From positions 90,003 through 154,002 of the forward strand of contig JAEPRB010000081.1 of NCBI GenBank assembly GCA_016758965.1: a stretch of DNA of 64,000 nucleotides, in the 5' to 3' direction. The translations under genes were made by a program, and so were the position numbers. Each line of letters starts with the position of its first letter. Position 1 is the stretch's first letter. Source of the DNA: Circinella minor. Its lineage: Eukaryota > Mucoromycota > Mucoromycetes > Mucorales > Lichtheimiaceae. The notes beneath the pieces were generated by a model. It was not told the DNA's origin. It did not search any database and saw nothing but the letters and a program-made list of their open reading frames with translations. This document shows, one piece after another, positions 63,225-64,000 of the stretch.

Positions 63225-63895
63225 ATGCTTCAATCCCAAGTAATCAATGTCCTTCCTCGCCGTATTTTGGCAGGATTGTGGGCATCTCAAGAAACACGTA
63301 TTTCGGTAAAATATTATATTTATTTATATAAGCTTTTAAAATTATGCGCGTAAAGTATAGTTTACTTATATATATTTTCATTATAAATATTTAGTTATCA
63401 CATTTATCATCAGTAGCCGCAGCAACCAACAATAATACTAGGTAAGACGATATACCATATAGAGTTATTATTACTATTATTATATAATAATTCATTTTTA
63501 TTGACAATCTATATTATTATAGTAACACTAAATTGCAACAACAACAACAACAACAACAACAACCAAATAATATCAACAATAGTGAATCAACATTACCAGC
63601 AGCCAGTGCTCCTTCCTTTTTGTGTTCCGAACTACCTGTCAGATATACACATATCTTACGTTTATTAAGCACACTTTCACCTGATGCACTTCAATCACCT
63701 ATTGTACGAAATGTTGCTCATAGTTATTTGCATGATATTTGTACTTTACTGCACCCATCATTGCAAAACACTTCACCTCGAGCATTTCAAAATATGCTTA
63801 CTAAACTTCAACAACGCCAAGCAACTAATTTAATCCGTCTTCGTTACGCCTTGACTAATTCGACATTGCTGGATGTTCTGGTTTCCTTGATGTAA
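63225..63895 (+). CDS. Mitochondrial PDK/BCKDK-like kinase, N-terminal part
   Basis: Pyruvate and branched-chain ketoacid dehydrogenase kinases start with a helical BCDHK domain followed by a GHKL ATPase domain. Three exons fit: 63225-63305, 63395-63441 and 63523-63895, totalling 501 nt or 166 aa if the TAA at 63893-63895 is real. LAGLWASQETRISLSHL matches the family's N-terminal helix, and FLCSELPVRYTHILRLLSTL is the conserved E-L-P-x-R-x-x-H block. QNMLTKLQQRQATNLIRLRYAL matches the last helix. Only this helical domain is present. A poly-Gln run (63534-63562) interrupts it. The N-terminus is Leu/Arg-rich, as in mitochondrial presequences. Either an intron starts before the stop and the kinase domain lies beyond 64000, or the gene is truncated. 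Confidence 0.68.
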
Positions 63896-64000
63896 TTGCT
63901 GTTGTTTTTGTTGAATAAAATGGTGTTGATGATCGTTAGATTGTACTTGTGGTTGAGATGCGGGCACTTGTGTCTGCTCTTGTTGTTCTTGAAATGACTC
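63830..64000 (-). CDS. C-terminal end of a Gln-rich protein (partial, entering from right)
   Basis: On the minus strand one frame is open from the window edge for 56 codons to a TAA at 63830-63832. It reads Gln-rich (26 or so Gln/His/Asn-type residues, such as SFQEQQEQTQVPASQPQVQ), a composition typical of coding tracts in this genome. It overlaps the last 66 bp of the PDK-like exon on the other strand. It may be the end of a convergent gene or an antisense coincidence. No domain is recognisable. Confidence 0.35.
   Translation of the reverse strand, partial: ESFQEQQEQTQVPASQPQVQSNDHQHHFIQQKQQQLHQGNQNIQQCRISQGVTKTD

Overview
The window reads as nuclear DNA of a filamentous fungus of the early-diverging Mucoromycota, most likely Mucorales. 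The evidence is an AT-rich base composition, genes cut by many short introns (mostly 60-150 bp, GTAAGT/GTATGT-type donors, TAG/CAG acceptors), long Asn/Gln/Ser/Glu homopeptide tracts in coding exons, TPR-F-box proteins, and a MED23-type Mediator subunit that is absent from budding yeast. The taxon is inferred from gene content; no rRNA or other marker is present. All introns were placed by eye from protein homology plus splice sites. Every multi-exon model reported sums to a multiple of three.

Layout, left to right: a microsomal-type epoxide hydrolase (-, 917-2658) diverges from an FYRN/FYRC-domain nuclear protein (+, 3601-4922). Gtr1/RagA GTPase (-, 7142-8793) diverges from splicing factor SF3B4/Hsh49 (+, 11196-12243). 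SF3B4 converges, 131 bp apart, on a 25-exon MED23 gene (-, 12375-20053). Next come a TPR-F-box protein (+, 21128-23549) and a GNAT acetyltransferase (+, 24829-25770). A 5'-truncated LINE-type retrotransposon copy (26092-27811) follows, flanked by a perfect 14-bp target-site duplication. A gene-poor stretch (27.8-31.3 kb) holds a small MITE-like inverted-repeat element. It is followed by a sulfotransferase-like P-loop protein (+, 31268-32216), a TEY MAP kinase of the Slt2 type (-, 35941-37769), a single-HKD phospholipase D-like protein (+, 41147-42480) and an Xaa-Pro peptidase (+, 44048-46513). A GC-rich, foldable island lies in the 46.5-49.8 kb intergenic region. The right arm has a SAPS-domain phosphatase-associated protein (+, 49762-54014) converging on a vacuolar amino-acid transporter of the AVT1 type (-, 54830-57139), then an Atf1-type bZIP factor (+, 58606-60732). 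The start of a mitochondrial PDK/BCKDK-like protein (+, from 63225) lies at the right edge, overlapped by an opposite-strand Gln-rich open frame that runs off the window.

There is no operon or obvious gene cluster. Several genes belong to conserved growth and stress signalling: Gtr1 (TORC1 amino-acid sensing), the vacuolar amino-acid transporter, the SAPS protein (Sit4/PP6 phosphatase, downstream of TORC1 in yeast), the MAP kinase and the Atf1-like bZIP (a typical stress-MAPK target). Their proximity is probably chance. The most unusual items are the dated-looking LINE insertion with intact duplication, the MITE-like element, the foldable GC-rich island, and the unresolved right-edge gene overlap. 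I found no tRNA, rRNA, CRISPR array or clear novel multi-gene system.
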